Below, in pieces: positions 1 through 8,491 of a stretch of DNA of 64,000 nt (positions are counted from its first letter, which is position 1; every line of letters begins with the position of its first letter). The notes below the pieces were generated by a model that saw only the letters and a program-made list of their open reading frames with translations, was not told where the DNA came from and ran no database searches. The stretch comes from Saprospiraceae bacterium (GTDB taxonomy: Bacteria; Bacteroidota; Bacteroidia; Chitinophagales; Saprospiraceae): contig JADKDE010000001.1 of the NCBI GenBank assembly GCA_016718505.1, positions 186,001 through 250,000 of the forward strand, read 5' to 3'. Both the position numbers and the translations under genes were made by a program.

Positions 1-270
1 TGTATGGGTTGTCACACCATTTTAGGAGAAGGTGCTTATTATGCACCTGAATTAACCAAAGCATACGAACGTAGAGGTGAAGCCTACATCAAAGCTGCTT
101 TGATGTCGAAAGAACCTTGGTCTCCTCGTGGCCGTAAAATGGTCGCCTATGCTTTCTCAGAACAAGACGCGAATGATCTAACCGCCTTCTTGAAATGGAT
201 TGGTGAAACTGACCTAAATGGTTTCCCCGCCAAGCCGAAATACAAATCAACCGTTAATCCATCTAAATAA
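1..270 (+). CDS. norC: Nitric-oxide reductase subunit C (cytochrome c), 5' end outside window
   Basis: This is the C-terminal part of NorC, the membrane-anchored cytochrome c that passes electrons to NorB. The reading frame is open at base 1 and begins with the haem-attachment motif CMGCHT, followed by the typical NorC stretch ILGEGAYYAPEL and ERRGEAY. The N-terminal membrane anchor must lie upstream of the window. An internal ATG at base 4 is inside the CxxCH motif and cannot be the true start. norB begins 6 bases after the stop, so the two are co-transcribed. The family assignment is firm because motif and neighbour agree. Confidence 0.93.
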   Translation, partial: CMGCHTILGEGAYYAPELTKAYERRGEAYIKAALMSKEPWSPRGRKMVAYAFSEQDANDLTAFLKWIGETDLNGFPAKPKYKSTVNPSK

Positions 271-276
271 GATTTT

Positions 277-1611
277 ATGAAATTCAAGTCACAAAAAGTA
301 GCTTATTGGTTTTTTGCTCTATCTATGTTATTATTAACCCTGCAATTGGTCTATGGTTTTATCATGGGCTTTGCTCACATGGGTTATGACGGCCTACACG
401 ATTTTATCCCCTTCAATACCGCTAGAGCTGTACACACGAATTTATTGGTAGTATGGCTATTGTCTGGTTTTATGGGGGCCGCCTACTATATCATTCCCGA
501 AGAATCAGAACACGAACTCGTCAACGTCAAATTAGCGTACATACAATTGATTACCCTAGCGATAGTTGGAGTTATTGCGATTATAGGTTATCATTTCAAT
601 TATTGGGAAGGAAGAAAATTCCTTGAAATTCCTAGGCCTTTGGATTGGTTGGTAGTGGCGAATGTGTTGACATTCTTAGGAATCATTTTGGCCACTTTAT
701 ACAAGGGCAAAAAAAGAACAACCACAGCGTTGGTCATGACTATGGGCTTGGTTTTTGCCGCACTCCTTTATTTACCTGGGATGATTTGGTTTGATAATCA
801 AACCATGGACTCATTTTTCAGGTGGTGGGTGGTTCACCTTTGGGTCGAGGGCGTATGGGAACTTATCATGGGTGGTATTCTTGCCTATCTTTTAATAAAA
901 ATAACTGGCGTTGATCGAGAAGTAATCGAAAAATGGTTATACGTCATCGTAGGCCTAACTTTCATTTCTGGAATATTGGGTACAGGGCATCATTATTATT
1001 ATATCGGAGCTCCAAAATATTGGCTTTTGATTGGTGGAATTTTTTCAGCACTTGAACCTTTGGCTTTTTTAGCTATGGCTCTTTTTGCTCTAGCCATGTA
1101 TCGAAAAGGTGAAAAAAATCACCCTAATAAACTAGCCCTCAATTGGACTCTTGGGACCGCCATCGTTTCATTCGTGGGTGCTGGACTTTTGGGATTGGCA
1201 CATACCATGCCTCAAGTCAATTTATACACCCATGGAACCTTAGTAACCGCCATGCATGGTCACCTAGCGTTTTGGGGAGCTTACGGCATGATCGTTTTGG
1301 CCATCATCACATATTCAATGCCAAACATGACAGGTAGAAAATTATACAATACTGTCAATGGTAGTTTGGCTTTTTGGCTGTCTAACATAGGTATGATTGG
1401 GATGACGGTAGCATTTGGTGTAGCAGGTGTCGCCCAAGTTTATATGGAGAGAATCATGGGTGTTGAATTTGGAGATGTCCAAAAAGAAATACAGATCCAT
1501 TTTGCGATATTAATAATCTGTGCGACCATGTTCTCTGTTGGGATCGGCTTGTTCATTTATGAGTTTTTGAGATATGGACAACCAAACGACGAGGCACTTA
1601 TTAAAGAATAA
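277..1611 (+). CDS. norB: Nitric-oxide reductase large subunit NorB (cNOR type)
   Basis: Catalytic subunit that reduces 2 NO to N2O at a haem b3/non-haem iron centre in the inner membrane. It has 444 residues, the size of cytochrome c-dependent NorB rather than the longer quinol type with its N-terminal extension. The metal ligands of the family are all visible at a constant offset of 20 from the well-studied Pseudomonas enzyme: H53 and H329 (haem b), H327 (haem b3), H187, H238, H239 and E191 (FeB). About twelve hydrophobic segments are present. It follows norC by 6 bases and is followed by a cytochrome c gene and norQD. Nothing suggests inactivation. Confidence 0.96.
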   Translation: MKFKSQKVAYWFFALSMLLLTLQLVYGFIMGFAHMGYDGLHDFIPFNTARAVHTNLLVVWLLSGFMGAAYYIIPEESEHELVNVKLAYIQLITLAIVGVIAIIGYHFNYWEGRKFLEIPRPLDWLVVANVLTFLGIILATLYKGKKRTTTALVMTMGLVFAALLYLPGMIWFDNQTMDSFFRWWVVHLWVEGVWELIMGGILAYLLIKITGVDREVIEKWLYVIVGLTFISGILGTGHHYYYIGAPKYWLLIGGIFSALEPLAFLAMALFALAMYRKGEKNHPNKLALNWTLGTAIVSFVGAGLLGLAHTMPQVNLYTHGTLVTAMHGHLAFWGAYGMIVLAIITYSMPNMTGRKLYNTVNGSLAFWLSNIGMIGMTVAFGVAGVAQVYMERIMGVEFGDVQKEIQIHFAILIICATMFSVGIGLFIYEFLRYGQPNDEALIKE

Positions 1612-1797
1612 ACCTCTTTGGATACAGGTCGATTAGAAGATAATTTTAATCCCCTTTTTTGGCCTTTTGCACTTTTATTAATTGTAATAATATCCTTTAT
1701 ATAGACAATGCATTCCTACTCCTTTTATGATCGAAATAGAATTTAAAATTGGTCTTTCTGTTTCGTTTTTGTGGTTTTTAATTAAATACATTATATT

Positions 1798-2250
1798 ATG
1801 TGTAAAAGTATTTTATCATTTGCGGTTTTACTGTTTTTCATTTCTTGTGGAAACAAACAAACCAGTACATCCAGTAACGAACAGACCAACAATTCAGCCT
1901 CCGCTGATAATATGTTGGCCGAAAAAATGGATCGTGGAAAAGCTATTTATGACAAAACTTGTACAGTTTGCCATCAAGCCACTGGAGCTGGCGTCCCCAA
2001 GAGTTTTCCTCCACTAGCTAGTTCAGATTATCTAAATGCTGATGTCAATAAGGTAATTGATGGATTACTATTTGGCAACAAGGGAGAAATGGTGGTCAAT
2101 GGTGAAACGTATAATAACGTCATGCCGCCCCAAGTCCTTACGGATGAAGAAATATCATACGTGCTGACTTATGTTTACAACAGTTGGCAGAATAGCGCCA
2201 AGGAAGTTACTCCTGAAATGGTAGCCCAAAGAAGAGCTTCCAATCAATAG
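1798..2250 (+). CDS. Lipoprotein c-type cytochrome in the nor cluster
   Basis: A 150-residue single-haem cytochrome c. A signal peptide ends in a lipobox (FISC, lipidated Cys17), so it is probably anchored to a membrane facing the periplasm. The haem motif is C55-T-V-C58-H59 and the likely sixth ligand is M109 in the NNVMPP segment, a pattern seen in small class I cytochromes that accompany nitrite and NO reductases. The gene lies 186 bases downstream of norB and upstream of norQ, which suggests an electron-donor role in denitrification; that role is inference. The start at 1798 is chosen because it gives the complete signal peptide. Confidence 0.85.
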   Translation: MCKSILSFAVLLFFISCGNKQTSTSSNEQTNNSASADNMLAEKMDRGKAIYDKTCTVCHQATGAGVPKSFPPLASSDYLNADVNKVIDGLLFGNKGEMVVNGETYNNVMPPQVLTDEEISYVLTYVYNSWQNSAKEVTPEMVAQRRASNQ

Positions 2251-2499
2251 AACTTTGGGATTAAAGGAATCGCTTTTGCAATTTCTGTAATTTCCCTTTG
2301 ACTTTTATTGGGTTAAATGATTGTTAATTACACTCATCAAGGCTATTTTATGCGGTTTTTTATAATTTTCAATATCCCTGTTTGAACATTTACCAATTGA
2401 AAAAATACAGATTTTTATGCCACTTTTAACTCAAAATACTGCAAAATTTCAAACTTCAATTTATTAACATTTTATATTTAATTTGCCCAATATTATAAT

Positions 2500-3279
2500 A
2501 TGGTAGCTGAAAGAATTTTTTATAAGGAAATCAACAAAGAAACTTCTGTTTTTGAACACGCTTTCAATAATAATCTTGCTTTATTATTAAAAGGTCCTAC
2601 AGGCTCTGGCAAATCAAGATTTGTCGAATATATGTCCGAAAAACTAGAACTCAAACAAATCACGGTCAATTGCCATGAAGAAACCTCTGCAACCGACCTT
2701 ATCGGTAGATTCATGATCAAAGGCAACGAAACCGTTTGGATCGATGGCCCATTAACTTTGGCCGTCAAAGAAGGTCATATTTTATATTTGGATGAAATAG
2801 CCGAAGCCAGACCAGATATTATCGTCGCCATTCACTCTTTAACCGACCACAGACGAGAGCTTTTTATTGATAAAATTGGAAAATCCTTCAAAGCAGCTCC
2901 CAATTTTATGTTGGTTGCTTCCTTCAACCCTGGCTATCAAAGAGGCTTTAAAGAACTCAAACCTTCCACAAGGCAAAGATTCATAACTTTATCATTCAAT
3001 TACCCAAAGCCAGAGATAGAAACAGAAATCATAATCGCTGAGACCAATATCATCAGAAGCGATGCTGAAAAGTTAGTAAAAATAGCTCAGAAGATTAGAA
3101 ATCTCAAAGAACTTGGATTGACGGAAACCGTCTCCACCAGATTATTGGTTCATGCCGCGACACTGATCCAAAGCGGGCTTCCCAAAAGACTATCACTCAA
3201 AATAGCCATCGTAGAGCCTCTTTCTGATGAACACGATATTGTGGATGCCTTGACAGATTTATGCAATCTCTATTTTTAA
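2500..3279 (+). CDS. norQ: MoxR-type AAA+ ATPase NorQ (CbbQ/NirQ/NorQ family)
   Basis: A 259-residue AAA+ ATPase needed for activation of NO reductase, probably insertion of non-haem iron, together with the VWA protein NorD. Walker A is GPTGSGKS at residues 32-39 and Walker B is ILYLDE at residues 94-99. The family CbbQ/NorQ is supported by length and by the segment around GYQRGFKELKPSTRQRF. norD starts 3 bases after the stop, giving the conserved norQ-norD pair. The 249 bases before it contain no gene. Confidence 0.9.
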   Translation: MVAERIFYKEINKETSVFEHAFNNNLALLLKGPTGSGKSRFVEYMSEKLELKQITVNCHEETSATDLIGRFMIKGNETVWIDGPLTLAVKEGHILYLDEIAEARPDIIVAIHSLTDHRRELFIDKIGKSFKAAPNFMLVASFNPGYQRGFKELKPSTRQRFITLSFNYPKPEIETEIIIAETNIIRSDAEKLVKIAQKIRNLKELGLTETVSTRLLVHAATLIQSGLPKRLSLKIAIVEPLSDEHDIVDALTDLCNLYF

Positions 3280-3282
3280 TCA

Positions 3283-4296
3283 ATGGCTCTCGACGAATAT
3301 TTATTTAGTCAGTTTGCCAATTTTTTCAAAAAGAAAAAAAATGCCAAATTGCATCAACAAGGCACAACAGCCTATTTGCACGAAATCAAAACCAAGTTAA
3401 GCATCATCGCTTCAGCTTCCCTCGGTGAAATAATAGAAATTTATCAAGCCGAACTCGAAGGAGGCTACAAAAACAATGTTTTCTTTTTACCTGAACACAT
3501 CAATTTTTTCGAATCTAAAGAGGACAATTTAATGTTCTTCCTGTTTCGCACTCTTTATCTCTGTGAACAAAAAAAACTACGCTTGAACCTGAGGTTCGGT
3601 ACTGAACTAAGTTATACGGAAAGTGTCCATAAATCCATACTTCATGCAGATTCAGTCCTAAAAAACTTATTTGTAGAGTTTCCCTCTTTAGAACCAATAC
3701 ATCGTCGGTTTGCAGATTTTTTACAGAAAATCGCTGATGACAAAGATCCATTCAAAAACCTAAATTGGCTTTATGGGAAATGGATGGTCGATGATATCCA
3801 AGTTTCTGAAAATCCCGAGTTAAAACATTTGAATCCAAAGTCAGCACAAGACCCCAAAATTGACATATCCACCATCATCAAAGCGAAAGCAATCGAGAGC
3901 ATCAAGCGTATTTCCATCGATAAAAAAGCTCAAGAAGATTATGTATTGACACACAATTTTGAAAAAGTCGAAACAGCAGAAGACTTCAATGGGAATTGGC
4001 GAGACTTTGACGGCGAGGATGAACTTGAAAATCATCAAAACGCCCTTGACGAATTATCTATGGGACTAACTGTAAGAGTAGATGAACCGTCTCATTCAAT
4101 TTATCAAGCAGAATATTTAGAAAACCTGAACATCTCTGAAAGTGCTCAACAGAATCACTCCCCTGTTACTTTGAGCTATCCTGAGTGGGATTACAAAAAG
4201 AATGCCTACAAAAAGATTTTTGCAAGCTATACCCCGAGCGACTCACCTCCAAATCAATGGCTTTTTATGAAAAAACCATCAAAGATCACAAAGTAG
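3283..4296 (+). CDS. norD: NorD, N-terminal part (frame broken near 4210-4214)
   Basis: N-terminal two-thirds of the NO-reductase activation protein NorD. It reads normally to the YPEWDYKKNAYKK segment near residue 311, which is a conserved NorD landmark, and then runs into an unrelated tail (about 25 residues) before a stop. The continuation DFCKLYPERL and the VWA domain lie in the frame one base earlier. Restoring one A to the run of five A at 4210-4214 would join both parts into a protein of about 589 residues, the usual NorD size. It is the partner of NorQ. Either a real lesion, a sequencing deletion or, less likely, a -1 frameshift site (C AAA AAG) explains it. Confidence 0.85.
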   Translation: MALDEYLFSQFANFFKKKKNAKLHQQGTTAYLHEIKTKLSIIASASLGEIIEIYQAELEGGYKNNVFFLPEHINFFESKEDNLMFFLFRTLYLCEQKKLRLNLRFGTELSYTESVHKSILHADSVLKNLFVEFPSLEPIHRRFADFLQKIADDKDPFKNLNWLYGKWMVDDIQVSENPELKHLNPKSAQDPKIDISTIIKAKAIESIKRISIDKKAQEDYVLTHNFEKVETAEDFNGNWRDFDGEDELENHQNALDELSMGLTVRVDEPSHSIYQAEYLENLNISESAQQNHSPVTLSYPEWDYKKNAYKKIFASYTPSDSPPNQWLFMKKPSKITK

Positions 4297-5051
4297 AACT
4301 TGTCGTCTTGAGAAAAATCCTTGCCAATATCAACAATAGATTGCAACAAAAAAGAAAACAATACGAAGGAGTAGAACTCGATTTAGACGCTGTAACCGAC
4401 TTTTATACCGACATCATAGCCAAGAGCACACCTTCCGAAAACGTTTATATCGATAAAAGAAAACTATCCAAAGAACTGAGTATTTTAATCCTCATAGATC
4501 TAAGTCTATCCAGCGACGGATATGTTCAAGGCAAGAGAATCCTGGATTTAGAGAAGGAAATTGCAGTTCTTTTTGGCGAAATTCTTCATAACGAAAACGT
4601 AGATTTTTCCATCGCAGGTTTTTATTCCAATACCCGCAATCACACGACATTTCAAACCATCAAGGACTTTGATGAAGATTGGCAAATCGGTAAGCAAGTT
4701 ATTGGAAGTGCGGAAGCGATTGGTTACACAAGGATTGGCACAGCAATCCGACACGCTTCCACGCTATTGAGCAGACGAAAAAATACGCACAAATGGCTCA
4801 TGATTTTGTCAGATGGCAAACCAAATGACTTCGATCGGTACGAAGGAAAATATGGTGTGGAAGACGTCAAACAAGCGTTAAAAGAACTCTACGCCCTCAA
4901 TATTAATGCTTATGCTTATGCTATTGAAACCAGCGCTAGACACTATTTGCCACATATGTTTGGGGCAAACCATTTTCAGATTATTTCTTCCCCTAGCGAT
5001 GTCGTCGCCGCTTTTACAAAATTATTTTTGAAAATTAAACAAAGCATTTAA
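4185..5051 (+). CDS. norD: NorD, C-terminal VWA-domain part
   Basis: C-terminal part of NorD carrying the von Willebrand factor A domain. The metal-ion-dependent adhesion site reads DLSLSS (residues about 104-109), followed by the typical T (IGTAIRHAS) and SDGKPND motifs. The open frame starts at a GTG at 4185 inside the upstream part, but the meaningful sequence begins at about 4215 (DFCKLYPERL), directly after the five-A run where the reading frame is lost. It has no convincing start of its own. Together with the upstream part it is one gene, co-oriented with norQ. The next gene is convergent and ends 14 bases away. Confidence 0.85.
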   Translation: MGLQKECLQKDFCKLYPERLTSKSMAFYEKTIKDHKVELVVLRKILANINNRLQQKRKQYEGVELDLDAVTDFYTDIIAKSTPSENVYIDKRKLSKELSILILIDLSLSSDGYVQGKRILDLEKEIAVLFGEILHNENVDFSIAGFYSNTRNHTTFQTIKDFDEDWQIGKQVIGSAEAIGYTRIGTAIRHASTLLSRRKNTHKWLMILSDGKPNDFDRYEGKYGVEDVKQALKELYALNINAYAYAIETSARHYLPHMFGANHFQIISSPSDVVAAFTKLFLKIKQSI

Positions 5052-5065
5052 GACTGCTATTTAAC

Positions 5066-5833
5066 TTACAATCCCAATTTTGCGATTTCTTCTTTGATCT
5101 TAACGGCTCGATTCTCTGGACTGGGGTGCGTACTCGAAAATTCATCGCGCTCACTTCCTCCCGAAGCTTCCGCCAATATGTCCATCACTTTTAGCATTTC
5201 GTGTGGATCATATCCAGCTTTATGCATGTATCGGATACCATAAGCATCACTCTCCAATTCATCATCCCTTCCATACTTCATGTTCAGAAAATTTCCAAGA
5301 TACCCAGCGATTTGCGCCGTGGACATGCTACCACTACCCATCGCTACTCCTTGGATTATACCATTCATTAAGCCACTTTGAGCCATCTGCTCACTAGAAT
5401 GTCTGTTGATTACATGCCCCATTTCGTGGCCTAAAACACCAGCAACTTGATCCTCAGTCTTCAATTTCTTCAACAAAGCCATTGTTATAAAAATTTGACC
5501 ACCCGGCAAAGCAAATGCATTGATTGTCTGCTCATCAGCTAAAACATGAAAATTGAATTGGTATGGAGAATTCGCCAATTCAGACGAATTTACCAGTTTT
5601 TGCCCCAAAGCCCGAACCTTAAGCTGTACCCTATCGTCTGGGTACAATCCGCCAAATTCAGCAGCCATCTGTGGTGCCGATTGCAAGCCCATAGCCACTT
5701 CTTGCTCAGGACTTAAATCGACCCGTTGCTTTTCACCAGTCACTGGATTTACTTGGGTTTTCATATAATAAGAGACCACGGAGAACAACACAAATCCCAC
5801 CATGATCAACAATCGAAATTTCAAATTATTCAT
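5066..5833 (-). CDS. M48 family zinc metalloprotease, membrane-anchored
   Basis: A 255-residue peptidase of the M48 family (HtpX/BepA/LoiP-like). A single N-terminal hydrophobic segment (residues about 8-23) anchors or exports it, and the catalytic motif is HEMGH at residues 136-140, with the third zinc ligand probably E194 in the ELESDAYG segment. Such proteins degrade misfolded envelope proteins. The gene follows the MgtC-like gene by 6 bases on the same strand, so both are probably co-transcribed. A second, lipoprotein member of the family is encoded at 32385. The substrate is unknown. Confidence 0.9.
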   Translation of the reverse strand: MNNLKFRLLIMVGFVLFSVVSYYMKTQVNPVTGEKQRVDLSPEQEVAMGLQSAPQMAAEFGGLYPDDRVQLKVRALGQKLVNSSELANSPYQFNFHVLADEQTINAFALPGGQIFITMALLKKLKTEDQVAGVLGHEMGHVINRHSSEQMAQSGLMNGIIQGVAMGSGSMSTAQIAGYLGNFLNMKYGRDDELESDAYGIRYMHKAGYDPHEMLKVMDILAEASGGSERDEFSSTHPSPENRAVKIKEEIAKLGL

Positions 5834-5839
5834 AATCTA

Positions 5840-6241
5840 TTATTTATTAATAGGCACCAAATCCTTTACAAAATATATAATCAAAAGCATCGCAGATATG
5901 ACCCCTCCGAGATACAATTCTCCCATACCGATGCACATCGCCACAGCTCCCGTCGTCCATATCGCCGTGATATTAGATAGGTCGATTCCCTCTTCCGTAT
6001 TGAGTCCGAATTTTGCCGACAAAATCCCAAGCCCAACTATAATGGCTGCCAATACCACCGAATCGATGGTCCCACCACCTGCTCTGATACCCAAAATGAC
6101 CAGCGCACACACACCTAAGCCGATCGTCGAAAAACTCCTAATACCAGCCACACGTCCGTGTTTTTGCCTTTCCATCCCAATGGCCGCTCCAATCAACGTA
6201 GCCAAACTTATTCGCATCAAAATTTCAATTTCTGGATTCAT
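5840..6241 (-). CDS. MgtC/SapB family membrane protein
   Basis: A short 133-residue membrane protein with the MgtC/SapB signature near its N-terminus: a hydrophobic helix followed by GAAIGMERQKHGRVAGIRS, then three more hydrophobic segments. MgtC proteins are linked to survival under magnesium limitation and acid stress; SapB-like members with only the membrane domain, as here, are widespread and mostly uncharacterised. It is the first gene of a two-gene minus-strand unit with the M48 protease. Upstream lies a hairpin-rich intergenic element. Function in this organism is not established. Confidence 0.85.
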   Translation of the reverse strand: MNPEIEILMRISLATLIGAAIGMERQKHGRVAGIRSFSTIGLGVCALVILGIRAGGGTIDSVVLAAIIVGLGILSAKFGLNTEEGIDLSNITAIWTTGAVAMCIGMGELYLGGVISAMLLIIYFVKDLVPINK

Positions 6242-6261
6242 TTTTATTTTATTTATTATTT

Positions 6262-6380
6262 TGGCGTGCCCTTCGGACCGGGTCTTTCATGGCTTCACTT
6301 CGTTTCGGTCTCTCCTTTGACTAGGAGAGACTCGTCTAGATCTTAAGATCTTCGACGACCATTCCACCCCCTCACGCTCC
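6262..6380. repeat. Hairpin-rich intergenic element, copy 1
   Basis: GC-richer than its surroundings and without coding potential. It starts with TTGGCGTGCCCTTCGGACCG, then contains a perfect 9-bp inverted repeat GTCTCTCCT/AGGAGAGAC (6308-6316 with 6323-6331), and a hairpin TCGTC/GACGA (6332-6336 with 6354-6358) enclosing a 14-base perfect palindrome (6338-6351, AGATCTTAAGATCT). The layout GGCG, hairpin, CCGGG, then a GTCTC/GAGAC hairpin is shared with the element at 62650-62760 in opposite orientation. Similar intergenic repeats are known from Bacteroidota genomes. It could also act as a terminator for the OPT gene region, but no clear T tract follows. Confidence 0.55.
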
Positions 6381-6393
6381 AAGTTATTTCTAA

Positions 6394-8430
6394 TTATTCA
6401 CCTTTCGCTATTCCAATTTTATACAAAATATACGACAACAAGAAGAAAAATCCAACGCCTAGCAAAGCAAAACCATTTTCCCCCAATAAGCCCATCAATC
6501 CGTGCTCAGCTGATACCTTCCCTAAGCCTGCAGCTATTCCTTCATTTACCGTCAAAAGAGCAACTATGACCCCTGCAAGGGCACCTCCTGCCACCAATCC
6601 CGTAGCGAACAAATTTCCTTTGCCTAATTCATCGTCCTCGTGTACTTCCTCTCCAGATTTCTTCCTCTTAGCATCAACCAACCATCTAACCGCACCACCT
6701 ATGAAAATCGGAAGCGTAGTTGATAGCGGTAAATAAGCTCCTACGGCAAAACTCAAAGCCTTTACCCCACAAAGCTCTATGGTTACAGCTAAAAATACAC
6801 CCGCCAGTACAAACACCCAATCCAAATTAAAAGATAGAATTCCCTTAATCAATGTTGCCATCAATGTAGCTTGCGGCGCACTATACTTCTCAGTACCGAT
6901 AGCGTGATTAATTCCGTTACTCACCATCTCGCTGGTCGGAGTATCTAAGACTTTTATGGTTATACCTATGACTATCGATGAGACTATAGCCCCTACAAAC
7001 AAAGCTATTTGTTGGTACTTTGGCGTCGCACCAATGATATATCCAGTTTTCAGATCTTGGGAAGTCGCTCCTGCATTTGCAGCCGCTATACATATCATTC
7101 CACCCACGACCAAAGCCATGGGTTCATAAACATCTCCCGTCCATCCAACCATGATAAATATCAAGCAGGTCCCCATGATGGTAGCTATCGTCATCCCACT
7201 TATTGGATTATTACTGGACCCTATCAGTCCGACGATTCTAGACGATACCGTTACAAAAAATGCTCCAAACAATACCACCAATACACCAATCAATAATTTA
7301 CTAAATATTGAATTACCTGGTATCATCGGCAATACTGCCATCAAAAAAATCAATGCCAAACTTCCAAACAGTACGACCTTTATATCCAAGTCCTGTTCAG
7401 TCCTGCTGGTTACTACATTGCTATCCTTTCCAACATTTCCTATACTTGATTTAAAAGCTCCAATAATAGTTGGGATCGTCTTTATCAAAGTAATAAAACC
7501 ACCCGCTGCCACAGCTCCTGCACCAATCTGCCTTACATACGCTCTATAAATTGCCGTCGCAGGATTTGAAAAACTATGCGTAGCAGGATCCCATCCGCCA
7601 GCACCTCCTGGCGTCAACAAATCTTTCAAATATCCCAACTTGACCAGTTGGCTTGCTATAACATCACCAGGTACTATACTAGCCATCACAGGTATAAAGA
7701 CCAGCCACGACAATACACCACCCGCTACCAACACACCTGATATTTTTGGCCCAATGATATACCCAACACCCAAATATTCTGGTGTTATCTCTCCTGACAA
7801 TTGCGCCGATGGAAAATATTTATTGGCTCGGTCAGTTATATACGTGGGCGTCTCAGAAATCACATGAAATACTTTTTGAAACATAGCATAAAGGACTGAT
7901 ACACCCAATCCGAGATACGCCGTTTTCGCAAAATCCCCTCCCTTTTCACCTGCGATTAAAACTTGTGCACAAGCCGTACCTTCTGGATATGGTAGCGTCC
8001 CGTGCTCATTTACGATTAATGATTTCCTCAATGGAATCATCATCAAAGTACCCAACAATCCCCCAAAAATTGCCAAGGTCAATATCGTCATATATTCAAA
8101 ATATTGCGCACTCGAGGCATTGCTCAAAAACAAGAATCCAGGCAATGTGAATACCACCCCAGCTGCAATGGACTCTCCCGCTGATCCCGTCGTCTGTATG
8201 ATATTGTTCTCTAGTATAGTTGTTCTGAATACTTTTTTCCCTAATGAAATAGCCAATACAGCTATGGGTATAGAAGCTGATACTGTCAATCCCGCCTTAA
8301 GAGCCAAATAGACCGTTGCAGCTCCAAACAAAATGCCAAAAAAAGCACCCAGCAAAATGGATTTTACTGTAAATTCTGGAATGATTGTACTCGCTGGAAT
8401 GTACGATTGAAATTGTTTGGGTTGACTCAT
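6394..8430 (-). CDS. OPT family oligopeptide transporter
   Basis: A 678-residue polytopic inner-membrane transporter of the OPT superfamily, bacterial branch. Features are the N-terminal PEFTVKSILLGAFFGILFGA segment, the early AGLTVSASIPIAVLAISLG helix, the NIIQTTGSAGESIAAGVVFT motif, and GGAVRWLVDAKRKKSGEE near the C-terminus. About 15 hydrophobic segments span the whole length. Members of this branch import peptides or metal chelates; the substrate cannot be told from sequence. It stands alone between the intergenic element and the glycosyltransferase gene, 61 bases from the latter. Confidence 0.92.
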   Translation of the reverse strand: MSQPKQFQSYIPASTIIPEFTVKSILLGAFFGILFGAATVYLALKAGLTVSASIPIAVLAISLGKKVFRTTILENNIIQTTGSAGESIAAGVVFTLPGFLFLSNASSAQYFEYMTILTLAIFGGLLGTLMMIPLRKSLIVNEHGTLPYPEGTACAQVLIAGEKGGDFAKTAYLGLGVSVLYAMFQKVFHVISETPTYITDRANKYFPSAQLSGEITPEYLGVGYIIGPKISGVLVAGGVLSWLVFIPVMASIVPGDVIASQLVKLGYLKDLLTPGGAGGWDPATHSFSNPATAIYRAYVRQIGAGAVAAGGFITLIKTIPTIIGAFKSSIGNVGKDSNVVTSRTEQDLDIKVVLFGSLALIFLMAVLPMIPGNSIFSKLLIGVLVVLFGAFFVTVSSRIVGLIGSSNNPISGMTIATIMGTCLIFIMVGWTGDVYEPMALVVGGMICIAAANAGATSQDLKTGYIIGATPKYQQIALFVGAIVSSIVIGITIKVLDTPTSEMVSNGINHAIGTEKYSAPQATLMATLIKGILSFNLDWVFVLAGVFLAVTIELCGVKALSFAVGAYLPLSTTLPIFIGGAVRWLVDAKRKKSGEEVHEDDELGKGNLFATGLVAGGALAGVIVALLTVNEGIAAGLGKVSAEHGLMGLLGENGFALLGVGFFFLLSYILYKIGIAKGE

Positions 8431-8491
8431 ACTGATGCTATTTTATTGATAAGGCGATAAAATTAACTTTTTTTTTCATATATTAATTTTA

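Noticed and set aside
1727..2017. Open frame overlapping the start of the cytochrome c gene
   Set aside because: It reads the cytochrome gene in another frame, has no family features, and the overlapping frame has lipobox and CxxCH.
5802..6320. Plus-strand frame of 172 codons
   Set aside because: It is the antisense of the MgtC-like gene and runs into the hairpin-rich element; composition is that of a shadow frame.
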